Positions 18,254-28,129 of a DNA stretch of 64,000 bases are shown in pieces; position 1 is the stretch's first letter; each line of letters starts with the position of its first letter. A model generated the notes under the pieces. The model was not told the DNA's origin, did no database searches, and saw nothing but the letters and a program-made list of their open reading frames with translations. Both the position numbers and the translations under genes were made by a program. The stretch comes from Dankookia rubra (lineage in GTDB: Bacteria; Pseudomonadota; Alphaproteobacteria; Acetobacterales; Acetobacteraceae): positions 1 to 64,000 of the forward strand of contig NZ_SMSJ01000016.1 in assembly GCF_004355005.1 (NCBI RefSeq). The letters are read 5' to 3'.

Positions 18254-19878
18254 CAGTCGCTTCCCTGTACCATGCACCTGCGGAGTTCGCCCCGCATTAC
18301 CTTGCCGGTGGCGGTCAGCGGCAGCGCATCCTGAAAGATGACCTGCCGCGGATAGCTATGCGCGGCGAGGCGGGTTTTCACATGGCCCTGCAATTCGGTC
18401 GCCAGACCAGCATCGGCGACAATGCCTGGGGTGAGGACGACGATCGCGGTCACCGCCTCGGTCCGAAGTGGATCGGGCAGGCCGATCACGGCCACCATGG
18501 CGACTGCGGGATGCTGCAGCAGGCAATCCTCGATCTCGCTGGGCCCGATGCGGTAGCCGGCGGAAGTTATGACATCGTCGTCGCGACCGACGAACCGCAG
18601 CCAACCTGCCTCGTCCTCGACACCCTGATCGCCCGTCAGCAGCCAGTCGCCAACGAATTTGGCCGCCGTCGCCAATGGATTGTTCCAATATCCGAGGAAC
18701 ATCACCGGATCTGGTCGGCGCACGGCAATGGTACCGATCGCATCAGGTGGTAGCCGCCGGCCCTCGGAATCCACCACCGCAACCTCATGCCCCGGCACCG
18801 CCCGGCCCATCCAACCCGGACGCGCCGGCATGACGGCGCTGCAGGAGGAGACGACCAAGTTGCATTCAGTTTGGCCGTAGAATTCGTTGATGGTGACCCC
18901 GAAGGTTCCGCGCCCCCATTCCAGGAGTTCGGCACCGAGCGTCTCGCCGCCGCTGCCGATGCTCCGGGGATGCGCGCCATACTGCACGGCTTTCGGCACC
19001 GACCGGATCATCTTCAATGCGGTTGGCGGCAGGAAGGCATTCCGTACGCCATGGGCCGCCATCAGGCGTAGGGCGAACTCCGGATCGAACTTGGCCATGC
19101 GATGCGCGAGCACCGGAACGCCGTGATGCAGGCTCGGCAACAGCACGTCGAACAAGCCGCCCACCCAGGCCCAGTCGGCCGGCGTCCAGAACAGGTCGCC
19201 AGGGCGCGGGAAGAGGTCCTGCGGCATCTCGACGCCCGGCAAATGGCCGAGCAGCACGCGATGGGCGTGCAGCGCGCCCTTCGGCGCCCCGGTCGTGCCC
19301 GATGTGTAGATGATGATCGCCGGATCCTCAGCCGCCGTATCAACCGGATCGAAGGCGTCGGAAGCGCGTGTCATCGCGTAGGGCAGGTCGAGCGCCGCAT
19401 CGCCCGCCCCGTCGGTGTTCAGCACCAGCCGCAGGTCAGGCAACCCCGCCCGAATGCTACCCAGCTTAGCCAGCCCGGTCGTATCCGTCACCAAGGCCGA
19501 AGCGCCGCTGTCCCGCAACCGGAATTCCAGTGCCTGTTCCTGGAACAGCTGGAACAGCGGAACTGCAATGGCGCCGAGCTTGTAGATGGCGAGATGCGCG
19601 ACCGCGGCTTCCGGTACCTGCGGCAGCAGGACGCCGACGCGATCGCCACGGCTGATGCGATGTGCCCGCAGCACATTGGCCAACCGGTTGCTGTCTGCCT
19701 TCATCGCATCGAAGCTGATCCGGTCGACCCGTCCATCGGCATGGAGATGCAGGAGTGCCGGGCGGCCGCTGCCATCCGCCCAACGATCGCAGCAATCGAC
19801 ACCCATGTTGTAGCGATCCGGGATGCGCCAGCGGAAGGCGTCGCGGATTGCCTCGTAGGTCGCGCCGCGCGGCAGCAT
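18253..19878 (-). CDS. AMP-dependent acyl-CoA synthetase (acetyl-CoA-synthetase-like)
   Basis: A 541-residue ANL-superfamily enzyme that would adenylate a carboxylic acid and transfer it to CoA. The phosphate-binding loop is [16 protein letters not shown] (about residues 191-206). Later motifs are [50 protein letters not shown], and the C-terminal catalytic lysine in [13 protein letters not shown]. The closest relatives by pattern are medium/short-chain acyl-CoA and acetyl-CoA synthetase-like proteins. Located between ivd and a PaaK-like ligase, it may activate isovalerate or another branched short-chain acid. The precise substrate cannot be read. Confidence 0.85.
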   Translation of the reverse strand: MLPRGATYEAIRDAFRWRIPDRYNMGVDCCDRWADGSGRPALLHLHADGRVDRISFDAMKADSNRLANVLRAHRISRGDRVGVLLPQVPEAAVAHLAIYKLGAIAVPLFQLFQEQALEFRLRDSGASALVTDTTGLAKLGSIRAGLPDLRLVLNTDGAGDAALDLPYAMTRASDAFDPVDTAAEDPAIIIYTSGTTGAPKGALHAHRVLLGHLPGVEMPQDLFPRPGDLFWTPADWAWVGGLFDVLLPSLHHGVPVLAHRMAKFDPEFALRLMAAHGVRNAFLPPTALKMIRSVPKAVQYGAHPRSIGSGGETLGAELLEWGRGTFGVTINEFYGQTECNLVVSSCSAVMPARPGWMGRAVPGHEVAVVDSEGRRLPPDAIGTIAVRRPDPVMFLGYWNNPLATAAKFVGDWLLTGDQGVEDEAGWLRFVGRDDDVITSAGYRIGPSEIEDCLLQHPAVAMVAVIGLPDPLRTEAVTAIVVLTPGIVADAGLATELQGHVKTRLAAHSYPRQVIFQDALPLTATGKVMRGELRRCMVQGSD

Positions 19879-21107
19879 CAGCCTGACACCGGCCGGGTAT
19901 CATCGATGACCCGGCCATCGTTTGGTAGGCTTCCCGGCGGCACCAGTTCGACCAAGCCGCGCAGCTTGGTGGCCGATTGCAGCGCGAGCCCCAGTTGTTC
20001 TGTCAGGGCTTCATCCGCCGTGGCGGCCTCGGCACGCAACAGCATGACATCGCGGTCTCCATCGAGCGAGACGACCAGCCGTGCCTTCATCACGATTGGC
20101 ACCGCCCGCAGCAGTTCCGCCACCTGCTCGGGCCGCACGAACATGCCGCGTACCTTGGCTGCTTGATCGGCACGGCCCATCCAACCCCGCATGCGCCGAT
20201 TGGTGCGACCGCAGGGCGAAACGCCCGGCATGATCGCGGAGAGGTCGCCGGTGGCGAACCGTAACAACGGATGGTGCGGGTTCAGTGTCGTCACGACCAC
20301 CTCACCTACCTCCCCGTCCGGAAGCAAATCGCCGGTTCCCGGCCGGACAATCTCGACGATCACGCCCTCGTCGAGGATCATGCCCTCGCGGGCTTCGCTT
20401 TCATAAGCGATCAGGCCGAGATCCGCGGTACCATAGCTCTGCAGGACGGTCAGGCCGCGATCCGCGTACCAGCCGCGCAAGGAGGGCAGATAGGCGCCGC
20501 CCGTCACATGGCCCAGCTGAAGCGAGGTGAGATCAAGCCCGAGTTCGTCGCCCTTCTCCAGAATGGCCTTGAGGAAATCTGGCGTCCCGCTGTAGCAGCA
20601 CGGCCGAAGCTGCGCCGCGGCGCGCGCCTGCATCTCGGTATTGCCGGTGCCAGCGGGAAATACGGGACAGCCAAGCGCGCGGGCACCCCCTTCCAGCATG
20701 CTTCCGGCGGGCGTGAAGTGGTAGGCGAAGCAATTATGCAGCAGCTTTCCCGGCCGCAGCCCGGTCGCGTGCAGCGCGCGGCCATAGCGCCAGTAGTCGG
20801 TCGCCGCCGCCTCCGGCTCGGCAATCGGACCGGGGGAAACGAAAACCCGGGCGAGCGTGCCGAAGGCCGTCGCGACCACGCCACCGAAAGGCGGCTCCCC
20901 TGCTTGTTGGGCAATCAGCGCGGATTTGCGCGTGATCGGCAGCGCGGCAAGCGAGACGGCGGCAGGATCGACATCGGCCAGCACCCGCGAATAATGCAGG
21001 GCATGCGCCTTGGCATGTGCAACCTGCCGCTGCAGCGCCTGCGCCTGCGCAGCTTCGCGTGCATCCGCGCTGCGCGTCTCGAGATCGTCGTAAAACGTCA
21101 GAGCCAC
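19878..21107 (-). CDS. PaaK-like phenylacetate-CoA ligase family protein
   Basis: A 409-residue member of the PaaK branch of the ANL adenylating enzymes. Seen are the N-terminal QRQVAHAKAHALHYSRVLADVD, then LPITRKSALIAQQ, a central segment YGTADLGLIAYESE, GEVVVTTLNPHHPLLRFATGDLS, and the C-terminal GRADQAAKVRGMFVRPEQV. Substrate range in this family is broad (aromatic and aliphatic acids), so the substrate is open. It overlaps livF by 10 bases and the acyl-CoA synthetase by one base. This is the conserved context of branched-chain-type ABC transporters with embedded ligases. Confidence 0.82.
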   Translation of the reverse strand: MALTFYDDLETRSADAREAAQAQALQRQVAHAKAHALHYSRVLADVDPAAVSLAALPITRKSALIAQQAGEPPFGGVVATAFGTLARVFVSPGPIAEPEAAATDYWRYGRALHATGLRPGKLLHNCFAYHFTPAGSMLEGGARALGCPVFPAGTGNTEMQARAAAQLRPCCYSGTPDFLKAILEKGDELGLDLTSLQLGHVTGGAYLPSLRGWYADRGLTVLQSYGTADLGLIAYESEAREGMILDEGVIVEIVRPGTGDLLPDGEVGEVVVTTLNPHHPLLRFATGDLSAIMPGVSPCGRTNRRMRGWMGRADQAAKVRGMFVRPEQVAELLRAVPIVMKARLVVSLDGDRDVMLLRAEAATADEALTEQLGLALQSATKLRGLVELVPPGSLPNDGRVIDDTRPVSG

Positions 21108-21916
21108 CGCTTTCTCCGCTTGTAGCTCTTCAGGTTTCGAAAGCTCTTGCGCTCTGCGCCATGACCGCCAAGGTAGAATTCCTTGACGTCCTCATTGCTC
21201 GCAAGCGCTTCGGCGGTGCCATCCAGCACAACCTTCCCCTGCTCCATGACATAGCCATAGGATGCCACAGATAGCGCCATCCGGGCATTCTGCTCGACAA
21301 GCAAGATCGTGATGCCGAGATCCTCGTTCAGCTTACGGATGATGCCGAAGACCTCTTTCACCAGCAGCGGGCTGAGGCCCATCGAAGGCTCGTCCATCAG
21401 GATCAGCTTCGGCCGCGCCATCAACGCCCGGCCGATCGCCAGCATCTGTTGCTCGCCGCCCGAAAGGTAACCGGCCAGGCCGGTACGCTCCTTCAGCCGG
21501 GGGAAGTAGCTGTAGACCATCTCGATGTCGCGCGTTACCTCTTTGTCCGAGCGGATGAAGGCGCCAAGCCGCAGGTTCTCTAGGCAAGTCATGTCGGAGA
21601 TGATCCGCCGCCCTTCCATCACCTGGAAGATGCCGCGCCGGACGATCACATGCGGATCGATCCCGTCGATGCGGTCGCCACCAAAGCGGATCTCGCCTCG
21701 GGTGACCGCACCCTCCTCGGTCTTGAGCAGGCCGGAGATCGCCTTCAGTGTCGTCGACTTGCCGGCGCCATTGGCCCCCAGTAGGGCAACGATCTTGCCC
21801 TGCGGCACCGAGAGCGAGAGACCGCGCAGCACCAGGATGACGTCGTTATAGACGACCTCGATGTTGTTCACCTCGAGAAGCGCCGAGGACGCCGTCATCT
21901 GCAGTGCTGCACTCAT
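21098..21916 (-). CDS. livF: branched-chain amino acid type ABC transporter ATPase LivF
   Basis: A 272-residue ATP-binding subunit. Walker A is GANGAGKST (about residue 48), the signature is YLSGGEQQMLAIGRALM, Walker B is LILMDEPSMGLSP, and the H-loop-region counterpart is ILLVEQNARMAL. LEVNNIEVVYNDVILVLRGLSL at the start and the short C-terminus identify LivF rather than LivG. The C-terminus (GHGAERKSFRNLKSYKRRKRWL) is unusually basic, a form shared by the LivF proteins of acyl-CoA-ligase-containing clusters. It pairs with LivG at the promoter-proximal end of the operon. Confidence 0.92.
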   Translation of the reverse strand: MSAALQMTASSALLEVNNIEVVYNDVILVLRGLSLSVPQGKIVALLGANGAGKSTTLKAISGLLKTEEGAVTRGEIRFGGDRIDGIDPHVIVRRGIFQVMEGRRIISDMTCLENLRLGAFIRSDKEVTRDIEMVYSYFPRLKERTGLAGYLSGGEQQMLAIGRALMARPKLILMDEPSMGLSPLLVKEVFGIIRKLNEDLGITILLVEQNARMALSVASYGYVMEQGKVVLDGTAEALASNEDVKEFYLGGHGAERKSFRNLKSYKRRKRWL

Positions 21917-21920
21917 GGCT

Positions 21921-23213
21921 CTACCAGCCCAACCATTCGGCTTTGCGCGGCAGTGCCACCGTTGTGACCGGTTCCAGCTTGATGGTGCCGGCCGCGACCA
22001 GGTCCTTCACGCTGCCCTGGCTGGTATCGCCGGCGACGCGCGACCGGTAAAGCGTGACATTCAGTTGACCACGATGGTCGTTCGCGGTGAAGGTCGAGGG
22101 TACGCAGACACCTTCAAAACCCTTCGGGATCCAGTCCTTGCGGGCATAGAATCCGTCGCGAATCCGCTCGCCGGTCACTTGGCCACCGTTTGCCGCGGCG
22201 GTCTCCATCGCCTCCACCATCAGCATGGCGCTGCAGATGCCGGCAACGTAATGCACCGGGCGATAGGCCGTGCCAGCCGCATCCGAGATCCGGCTGATCG
22301 CCTGCACGTTGGCCATGCCCGGCGCCTGCGCGCCCCAGACCGCCGCTGTGCGGACCGGGAAGACCACCCCATCTGCTGCCGTGCCCGCCGCCTTCATTGC
22401 ATTCTCATCCATGCCCCAGACATTGCCGAGGAACTGCACGTCCACCCCAGCCGTCTGGCAGGCCCGCAGGACGGAGATGTTGGAGCCTGCGGTATTGCCC
22501 AGATAAGCGTAGTTGGCGCCCTGGTTCTTTAGCGTCAGGCATTGCGCGGTGTAGTCGCCCGGCGTCAGCGCGAAGGTGACGGGTGACAGCACATCGAAGC
22601 CGAGTTCCTGCGCCAGCGCTTCCCCCGCAGCCTTCGGTGAATTCGGATAGGGATGGTTGGCACCCATGTGGACGTATTTCGGCCTGCCCGGCTTGCCCTT
22701 CGCCTTCCAGTCATCCGCGGCCCACTGCAGCATCGCGCGCAGCGCGTCGGAGTAGGACGGGCCGTAGAAGAAGTTGTACGGCGTAGCCTCGACGCCCTGG
22801 CGGCCGGATTTTCCAGCCGCATCGGTGAGTGCGGCGGAATAGGAGCCTGAGACATAAGGAATCCTGTCACGTGTCACGAAGCGCACCAGCGCTTCGGTAT
22901 CCGCAGTGCCCCATCCCATGATGCCGACGACACGGTCTCGGCTCCAGGCCTGATACTGGCTGACGGCGCGCGGCGCCTGATAGCCATAGTCATGCGCAAG
23001 CACGTTGACCGACCGGCCAGCGACACCGTTGCGGGTCTTGTTGACCCAGGCGAAGGTGTCGTTGACGCCCTGTGCAAACGGCGTCCCGACATCGCTGGTG
23101 CCGCCGGAAAGATCCATCAGATGCCCCAGCGGGATCGGCTGTGCGCCGGCGGCCATCGGCAGCGCCATTGCGGCCACCACCGCCCATCCCAGCATGTGCT
23201 TCCGCATCGTCAT
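21921..23213 (-). CDS. branched-chain type ABC transporter substrate-binding protein
   Basis: A 430-residue periplasmic type I binding protein (LivJ-like). A signal peptide occupies residues 1-25 (MTMRKHMLGWAVVAAMALPMAAGAQP). The mature domain shows IPLGHLMDLSGGTSDVGTPFAQG, then AHDYGYQAPRAVSQY and FLGNVWGMDENAMKAAG. It is longer than classical LivJ (about 370 residues), matching the subgroup encoded next to acyl-CoA ligases. The ligand could be a branched-chain amino acid or, given the neighbouring ligases, a carboxylic acid; the latter is inference. Confidence 0.88.
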   Translation of the reverse strand: MTMRKHMLGWAVVAAMALPMAAGAQPIPLGHLMDLSGGTSDVGTPFAQGVNDTFAWVNKTRNGVAGRSVNVLAHDYGYQAPRAVSQYQAWSRDRVVGIMGWGTADTEALVRFVTRDRIPYVSGSYSAALTDAAGKSGRQGVEATPYNFFYGPSYSDALRAMLQWAADDWKAKGKPGRPKYVHMGANHPYPNSPKAAGEALAQELGFDVLSPVTFALTPGDYTAQCLTLKNQGANYAYLGNTAGSNISVLRACQTAGVDVQFLGNVWGMDENAMKAAGTAADGVVFPVRTAAVWGAQAPGMANVQAISRISDAAGTAYRPVHYVAGICSAMLMVEAMETAAANGGQVTGERIRDGFYARKDWIPKGFEGVCVPSTFTANDHRGQLNVTLYRSRVAGDTSQGSVKDLVAAGTIKLEPVTTVALPRKAEWLGW

Positions 23214-23234
23214 ACCTTTTTCCTCCCGGCTTGG

Positions 23235-24302
23235 TCAGTGCGAATAGGGGTAGAGCTTCCAGTAGGCTTTGATCAGTTGCCAGCGATGGACAATTCCGTT
23301 CGGCTCGAAGATCAGGAAGAGGATGATGGCGAGCCCTACCGCCATCTCCCGCAGGAACGAAATCGAGCTGCCGAGTTTCAAGGCGCGGTCGATAGCGCCG
23401 CCAGCCAGCGCGTCGGCGCCGACCTGGACCACTTCTGGCAGCAGCACCATGAAGGCGGCCCCCATCAGGCTGCCCATAATGGAGCCGAGGCCGCCGATAA
23501 TCACCATCCCAAGGAATTGGATGGAAAAGAGGATGTTGAAGGCCTCGACGCTAACAAACAGAAGGTAGTGGGCATAAAGCGCGCCGCCAACGCCGGCATA
23601 GAAAGACGCGATCCCGAAAGATAGCGTGCGGTAATAGGCCAGGTTCACGCCCATGACCTCGGCCGAGAGGTAATGGTCCCGCACCGCGACCAAGGCCCTG
23701 CCATCCCGCGTCCGCATCAGGTTGGCGGCGAAGGCGTACATGACGATGACAGCGGCAAGAACGACGTAGAGGTAGCTTTCCTCGCGGTCGGCGCGCCAGC
23801 CGAACAGCTCGAACGGCTCGGTGATGCGGCCGGCGACGCCACCGGTGAACCACTGGGCACGGGCAAAAAAGTCCTCGAGGATGAACTGCGCGGCGAGCGT
23901 CGCGATGGCCAGGTACAGGCCCTTAAGCCGCGCCGCGGGGGCGCCGAAGACCAAGCCGATCAGCGCCGTGGCGATGCCGGCGAGCGGGATGCAGAACACG
24001 ACCGGGATGTGCCAGCGCTCATGCAGCCAGGCACTCATGAAGGCACCGAAGCCGAAGAAAGCGGCGTGGCCGATGCTGATCTGCCCGGTGAATCCGACCA
24101 GGATGTTCAGCCCGAGCGCAGCGATACCAAGGAAGCCGATATTGATCAGCAGGCCGAGTTCGTAGCGCCCCAGCGCGAGCGGCGCGCAGGCAACAAGCAC
24201 TATGCCGATCAACAGCCCGATCCGGCTGTTGCGCGTCAGGAAGATCGTCATGTCTTCCCGGTAGCTGCTGCGGTAGTCGCCCGCTGGTGCGAGGCTCGGC
24301 AT
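23235..24302 (-). CDS. livM: branched-chain type ABC transporter permease LivM
   Basis: A 355-residue permease with about nine membrane helices. Family motifs include NIGFLGIAALGLNILVGFTGQ, then ISIGHAAFFGFGAFMSAWL and VIIGGLGSIMGSLMGAAF, followed by LFLIFEPNGIVHRW. The start is placed at MPSLAPAGDYRSSYRED, because the GDYR-SY segment is typical of LivM proteins from ligase-containing clusters. This gives a 1-base overlap with the livH stop (TGATG), a translational coupling. It forms the membrane channel with LivH. Confidence 0.92.
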   Translation of the reverse strand: MPSLAPAGDYRSSYREDMTIFLTRNSRIGLLIGIVLVACAPLALGRYELGLLINIGFLGIAALGLNILVGFTGQISIGHAAFFGFGAFMSAWLHERWHIPVVFCIPLAGIATALIGLVFGAPAARLKGLYLAIATLAAQFILEDFFARAQWFTGGVAGRITEPFELFGWRADREESYLYVVLAAVIVMYAFAANLMRTRDGRALVAVRDHYLSAEVMGVNLAYYRTLSFGIASFYAGVGGALYAHYLLFVSVEAFNILFSIQFLGMVIIGGLGSIMGSLMGAAFMVLLPEVVQVGADALAGGAIDRALKLGSSISFLREMAVGLAIILFLIFEPNGIVHRWQLIKAYWKLYPYSH

Positions 24303-25195
24303 CAGACGCGCTCGATGTTCTTGGTGCCGAACAGGCCGTAGGGCTTGACCAGCAGGATGAGGATGAGTGCGTAAAAGGGCGCAATGCTGTACATGTTGCC
24401 CCAGTTGAGCCAGTTGGCGTCGAGATATTGCGCCCAATTCTCCAGCACGCCGACGATCAGCCCGCCGAGCACCGCGCCGACCACGCTGTCGAGCCCGCCG
24501 AGGATCACGGCGGGAAAAACCTTGATGCCGTAGAAGGACAGGGCGGAGGAGACGCCGTTCACCACCCCGACGACCACGCCCGCGACCGCCGAGACGACCG
24601 CCGAGATCGCCCAGGACATGGCAAAGACCTTTGGGACCGAGACGCCGAGCGACTGCGCCACCTGCTGGTCGAAGGCCGTCGCCCGCATCGCCAGGCCATG
24701 CTTGCTGGCGGTGAAGAACCAGGCGAAGCCGGCCATGATGAGGACGGAAATGCCGAGGCTCAACAGATAGACCGTCTGCACCTCCAACCCCAGCAGGTTG
24801 ATCCGCTCCGTGGTGAAGATCGGCGGAAACGGCTTGGCGAAAACGCCGAAGATCCACTTCATCAGCGCCTGGAAGAAGATGCCGAGACCGATTGTTGCCA
24901 TGATGACGCTGATCACCGGTTCCCCGATCAGCGGACGCAACACCACCACCTGCAGAATGATGCCGAACAGAGTCATGAAGGCCAGGGTGAACAGGAAGCC
25001 GGCCCAGAAGGGCAGCTGCCATTCGGTCAGCATCCACCAGCAAACCCAGGCGCCGACCAGAAGGAACTCGCCCTGCGCGAAGTTCACCACTTGAGACGCC
25101 TTGTAGATCAGCACAAAACTCATCGCCACGACGCCGTACAGCGCGCCGACGATCAGGCCGTTCAGGGTGAGCTGCAGCAGCAGCGACCAATCCAT
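24302..25195 (-). CDS. livH: branched-chain type ABC transporter permease LivH
   Basis: A 297-residue permease, the length usual for LivH. Motifs are LNGLIVGALYGVVAMSFVLIYKASQVVNFAQGE at the N-terminus (helices 1-2 and the conserved NFAQGE loop), VLRPLIGEPVISVIMATIGLG, and the C-terminal VILGGLDSVVGAVLGGLIVGVLE. Seven to eight membrane segments are predicted. It lies between the long acyl-CoA synthetase (5-base gap) and livM (1-base overlap). Confidence 0.93.
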   Translation of the reverse strand: MDWSLLLQLTLNGLIVGALYGVVAMSFVLIYKASQVVNFAQGEFLLVGAWVCWWMLTEWQLPFWAGFLFTLAFMTLFGIILQVVVLRPLIGEPVISVIMATIGLGIFFQALMKWIFGVFAKPFPPIFTTERINLLGLEVQTVYLLSLGISVLIMAGFAWFFTASKHGLAMRATAFDQQVAQSLGVSVPKVFAMSWAISAVVSAVAGVVVGVVNGVSSALSFYGIKVFPAVILGGLDSVVGAVLGGLIVGVLENWAQYLDANWLNWGNMYSIAPFYALILILLVKPYGLFGTKNIERV

Positions 25196-25200
25196 TCGCC

Positions 25201-27099
25201 CTACTCCGCTGCCATGGCGGGCGCCGGCCGCATCGAGACCACCTTCAGGGTCGTCCGGATGCGCTGCCTGGTGCCGTCCTGGAAGGCGATGGTGGTATCG
25301 ACCGGGATCGCCGCATCGCCCCGGTACATCGCCTCGATGATCGTGCCGTATTTGTCATTGATGACGCCCCGGCGCACCTTGCGGGTGCGGGTCAGCTCGT
25401 CGTCATCCGCGTCCAACTCCTTGTACAGGAGGAGGAAATCCTGGATCCGCTGCGGCTCGGGCAGGGTGGCGTTTACCTTTGCCACCTCAGCCTGCAGCAG
25501 CGCCGTTACCTCGGGCCTGGAGGCCAGGTCGGTATAGGTGGTGAAGGCGATGCGGTTGCGCTCGGCCCATTTGGAGACGATTGGGAAACGGATGCAGATC
25601 ATCGCCGCGAGATGCGGCCTGCCATCGCCGAGCACCACGGCTTCGGCCACGTATGGGCTGAACTTCAGCTTGTTCTCGATATATTGCGGGGAAAAGCGAT
25701 CGCCGCGGCTGGTGGTGGCGATGTCCTTGATGCGGTCGATCACCACCAGGTGGCCCACCTGGTCGAAATAGCCGGCATCGCCGGTATGCAGCCAGCCGTC
25801 GCGCAGGTCGGGATTTTCCGCCATGCCGAGATAGCCGGAGAACATGTTGGGGTGGCGGGTGACGATCTCGCCGAGGCCATTCTGGTCCGGTCTATCGATC
25901 CGCGTCTCGATCTCGGCAGTGAAGGCGACGCCTACAGTGTCCTGGTTCACCTCGCCCGGGCGGTGGACGGTATAGGCGCCGAGCGTCTCGGTCTGGCCGT
26001 AGATCTGACGCAGCGGCACGCCCATCGCCTGGAAGAAGCGGAAGGTGTCGGGGCCGAGCGCGGCGCCGCCGGTTGCGGCGGAAGTCAGGTTGGTGAAGCC
26101 GAGCCGGTCGCGCAGCGCGCGGAACAGCAACTGGTCGGCGGCAAAGGATCGCTGGTGCCGGTCCAACGCCTCCAGGCCCAGCCTGGTGCCCAGCTCATAC
26201 ATGTGCCGCTTGAAGGGCGAGGCGTCCATCACCTTCGCTCTGACCTCGGCGGCGATGGCTTCCCAGACGCGCGGCGCGAACAGCACGAAGGTTGGACCTA
26301 TCTCACGGAAGTCGGCCATCATTGTCTCCGGCTCCTCGACGAAGTTCACCTTCATCCGGGCCAGCAGACCCCAGCCGATACAGTAGATCTGCTCCATGAT
26401 CCATGGCAGCGGCAGGACGGAGACGTACTCGTCCTGCGGTCCCTTGGGATCGGCCTGCAGGTAGGCTGCGCAATGCCGCACCATCGCGCCGCTGGTCAGC
26501 ATCGCCAGCTTCGGCCGCGCCGTGGTACCCGAGGTTGTGCAGAGGATGGCTATGGTGTCAGCGCGCGTGGCTGCGACCATCGCCTCCCAGGCATCGGGCC
26601 GATCCAGGTGCACCGCTTCACCCCGCGCGGCCAGCTCAGCTACGGGCAGCAGGCGCGGATCCTCATGCTTCCGCATTCCGCGCGGATCGCAGTAGATGAT
26701 GTGCCGCAGGCTCGGCACGCGGTCGCTGATGCCGAGAAGCTTGTCCACCTGCTCCTCATCCTCGGCGATCACCGCCTTGGCACCGGCGAAGGCCAACAGG
26801 TAGGCGACCTCGTCCTCAAGTGCGTCGCGGTAGACGCCCAGCGACTGGGCACCGATCGCATGAGCCGCGATTTCTCCCATGATCCAGTCCGGGCGGTTGT
26901 CGCCTATGAGTCCGATCACATCGCCTGCACCGAGGCCGAGCTTTCCCAGGCCGAGCGCGAAGGCCCGCGTGCGGGCTTCATAGTCCGCCCAGGTAATGCT
27001 GCGCCAGATGCCGAACTCCTTCTCCCGCAACGCCACCTCGTGCGGGAAGCCGCGGGCGTTGCGTCGCAGCAGCTTGGGCAGCGTATCCGCGTCGCTCAT
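25201..27099 (-). CDS. long-chain-type AMP-dependent acyl-CoA synthetase
   Basis: A 632-residue ANL ligase of the FadD15/long-chain acyl-CoA synthetase group. Its N-terminus is LPKLLRRNARGFPHEVALREKEFGIW. The phosphate loop is CTTSGTTARPKLAMLT (about residues 191-206). Further motifs are the A5-type IYGQTETLGAYTVHRPGEVN and GWLHTGDAGYFDQVGHLVVIDRIKDIATTSRGDRFSPQYIEN. It sits inside the liv transporter operon, between livG and livH, overlapping livG by 4 bases. Such an embedded ligase suggests that the imported compound is a carboxylic acid trapped as its CoA ester. The substrate is not known. Confidence 0.88.
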   Translation of the reverse strand: MSDADTLPKLLRRNARGFPHEVALREKEFGIWRSITWADYEARTRAFALGLGKLGLGAGDVIGLIGDNRPDWIMGEIAAHAIGAQSLGVYRDALEDEVAYLLAFAGAKAVIAEDEEQVDKLLGISDRVPSLRHIIYCDPRGMRKHEDPRLLPVAELAARGEAVHLDRPDAWEAMVAATRADTIAILCTTSGTTARPKLAMLTSGAMVRHCAAYLQADPKGPQDEYVSVLPLPWIMEQIYCIGWGLLARMKVNFVEEPETMMADFREIGPTFVLFAPRVWEAIAAEVRAKVMDASPFKRHMYELGTRLGLEALDRHQRSFAADQLLFRALRDRLGFTNLTSAATGGAALGPDTFRFFQAMGVPLRQIYGQTETLGAYTVHRPGEVNQDTVGVAFTAEIETRIDRPDQNGLGEIVTRHPNMFSGYLGMAENPDLRDGWLHTGDAGYFDQVGHLVVIDRIKDIATTSRGDRFSPQYIENKLKFSPYVAEAVVLGDGRPHLAAMICIRFPIVSKWAERNRIAFTTYTDLASRPEVTALLQAEVAKVNATLPEPQRIQDFLLLYKELDADDDELTRTRKVRRGVINDKYGTIIEAMYRGDAAIPVDTTIAFQDGTRQRIRTTLKVVSMRPAPAMAAE

Positions 27100-27983
27100 G
27101 CCGTCACCGGCTCGTCGAGGTCGTGCACCACCTCATCCGCCTCGCCGAGATAGGCGCGGCGGACATGCGGGTCGGCCAGCACGGCCTCCGGCGTGCCCTC
27201 GGCGATCTTGCGGCCGAAATCGAGCACCATCACCCGGTGCGAGATATCCATCACCACGCCCATGTCGTGCTCGATCATCAGCACGGTCATGCCCCATTCC
27301 TCATTGAGGTCGAGGATGAAGCGAGCCATGTCCTCCTTCTCCTCTAGGTTCATGCCGGCCATTGGTTCATCCAACAGGATCAGCTTCGGCTTCAGCGCCA
27401 CTGCCCGCGCCAGCTCGACCCGCTTCCGCAGCCCGTAGGAGAGCGTGCCGGCAGTTGCCTTCCGGACATGCTGAATTTCGAGGAAATCGATTATCTCCTC
27501 GACTTCGCGCCGATGGCGGATCTCCTCCTGCTGGGCGCCGCCGAGCCAATACGGCATGCCGGTCCAGAAGCCGTGCTTCAGCAGGTGGTGGCGGCCGACC
27601 ATGATGTTGTCGAGCACGGTCATGTGGCCGAACAGCGCCAGGTTCTGGAAGGTGCGGCCTATCCCTACCGCGGCGCGCTTCCGTGTCGGCACGCGGGTGA
27701 TGTCGGCACCGTCGAAGCGGATCCGTCCCTCAGTCGGGCGGTAGCGGCCGGAGATGCAGTTGACCATCGAGGTCTTACCGGCGCCATTCGGACCGATGAT
27801 GGAGAATACCTCGCCGCGCCGGACCTCGAAGGAGACTTCGGTCAGCGCGCGAACGCCACCGAAGCGCAGCGAGACATGCTCGGCGGCCAGGATCGGCGCG
27901 ACGGCCGTGCCGGTATCAGCCGCCATGGGCAGAGCGCGCGGCCGCGCGGGAATGCTGCGGTGCAGCGCCGGGGCGGCGGACAT
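27096..27983 (-). CDS. livG: branched-chain type ABC transporter ATPase LivG
   Basis: A 295-residue ATP-binding subunit, first gene of the operon. Walker A is GPNGAGKTS (about residue 68). The LivG insertion around the Q-loop has GIGRTFQNLALFGHMTVLDNIMVGRHH, followed by an extended loop LLKHGFWTGMPYWLGG. The signature is TLSYGLRKRVELARAVAL and Walker B is LILLDEPMAGMN. Residues 1-30 are non-conserved, so an internal Met (MAADTGTAV, 27926) is a possible alternative start. The 28-bp palindrome at 28039-28066 lies between it and the divergent TetR gene. Confidence 0.92.
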   Translation of the reverse strand: MSAAPALHRSIPARPRALPMAADTGTAVAPILAAEHVSLRFGGVRALTEVSFEVRRGEVFSIIGPNGAGKTSMVNCISGRYRPTEGRIRFDGADITRVPTRKRAAVGIGRTFQNLALFGHMTVLDNIMVGRHHLLKHGFWTGMPYWLGGAQQEEIRHRREVEEIIDFLEIQHVRKATAGTLSYGLRKRVELARAVALKPKLILLDEPMAGMNLEEKEDMARFILDLNEEWGMTVLMIEHDMGVVMDISHRVMVLDFGRKIAEGTPEAVLADPHVRRAYLGEADEVVHDLDEPVTA

Positions 27984-28038
27984 GGCTGTCCTGCTGTCGC
28001 GTCATCCGTATCCTCCCGGCAGGGACTTGACTGCCCTG

Positions 28039-28066
28039 CTGGAAACGAAGGTACGTTAGTTTCCAG
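28039..28066. promoter_or_regulatory. 28-bp imperfect palindrome, likely TetR operator
   Basis: CTGGAAAC at 28039-28046 and GTTTCCAG at 28059-28066 form perfect 8-bp arms, and 12 of 14 half-site positions match overall (mismatches only at the third and sixth positions in from the arms). It lies in the 146-base region between livG and the divergent TetR gene. A TTGACT hexamer (28027-28032) reading toward tetR and a TTGCAG hexamer reading toward livG flank it, so a bound repressor would block both promoters. Promoter hexamers are weak; the palindrome is clear. Confidence 0.65.
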
Positions 28067-28129
28067 ATTGACTGCAAGTCTCCATGTGACGGAGGCTGCG
28101 CCGGCCGAGATCGCGGCAGGGGAGAGGAA

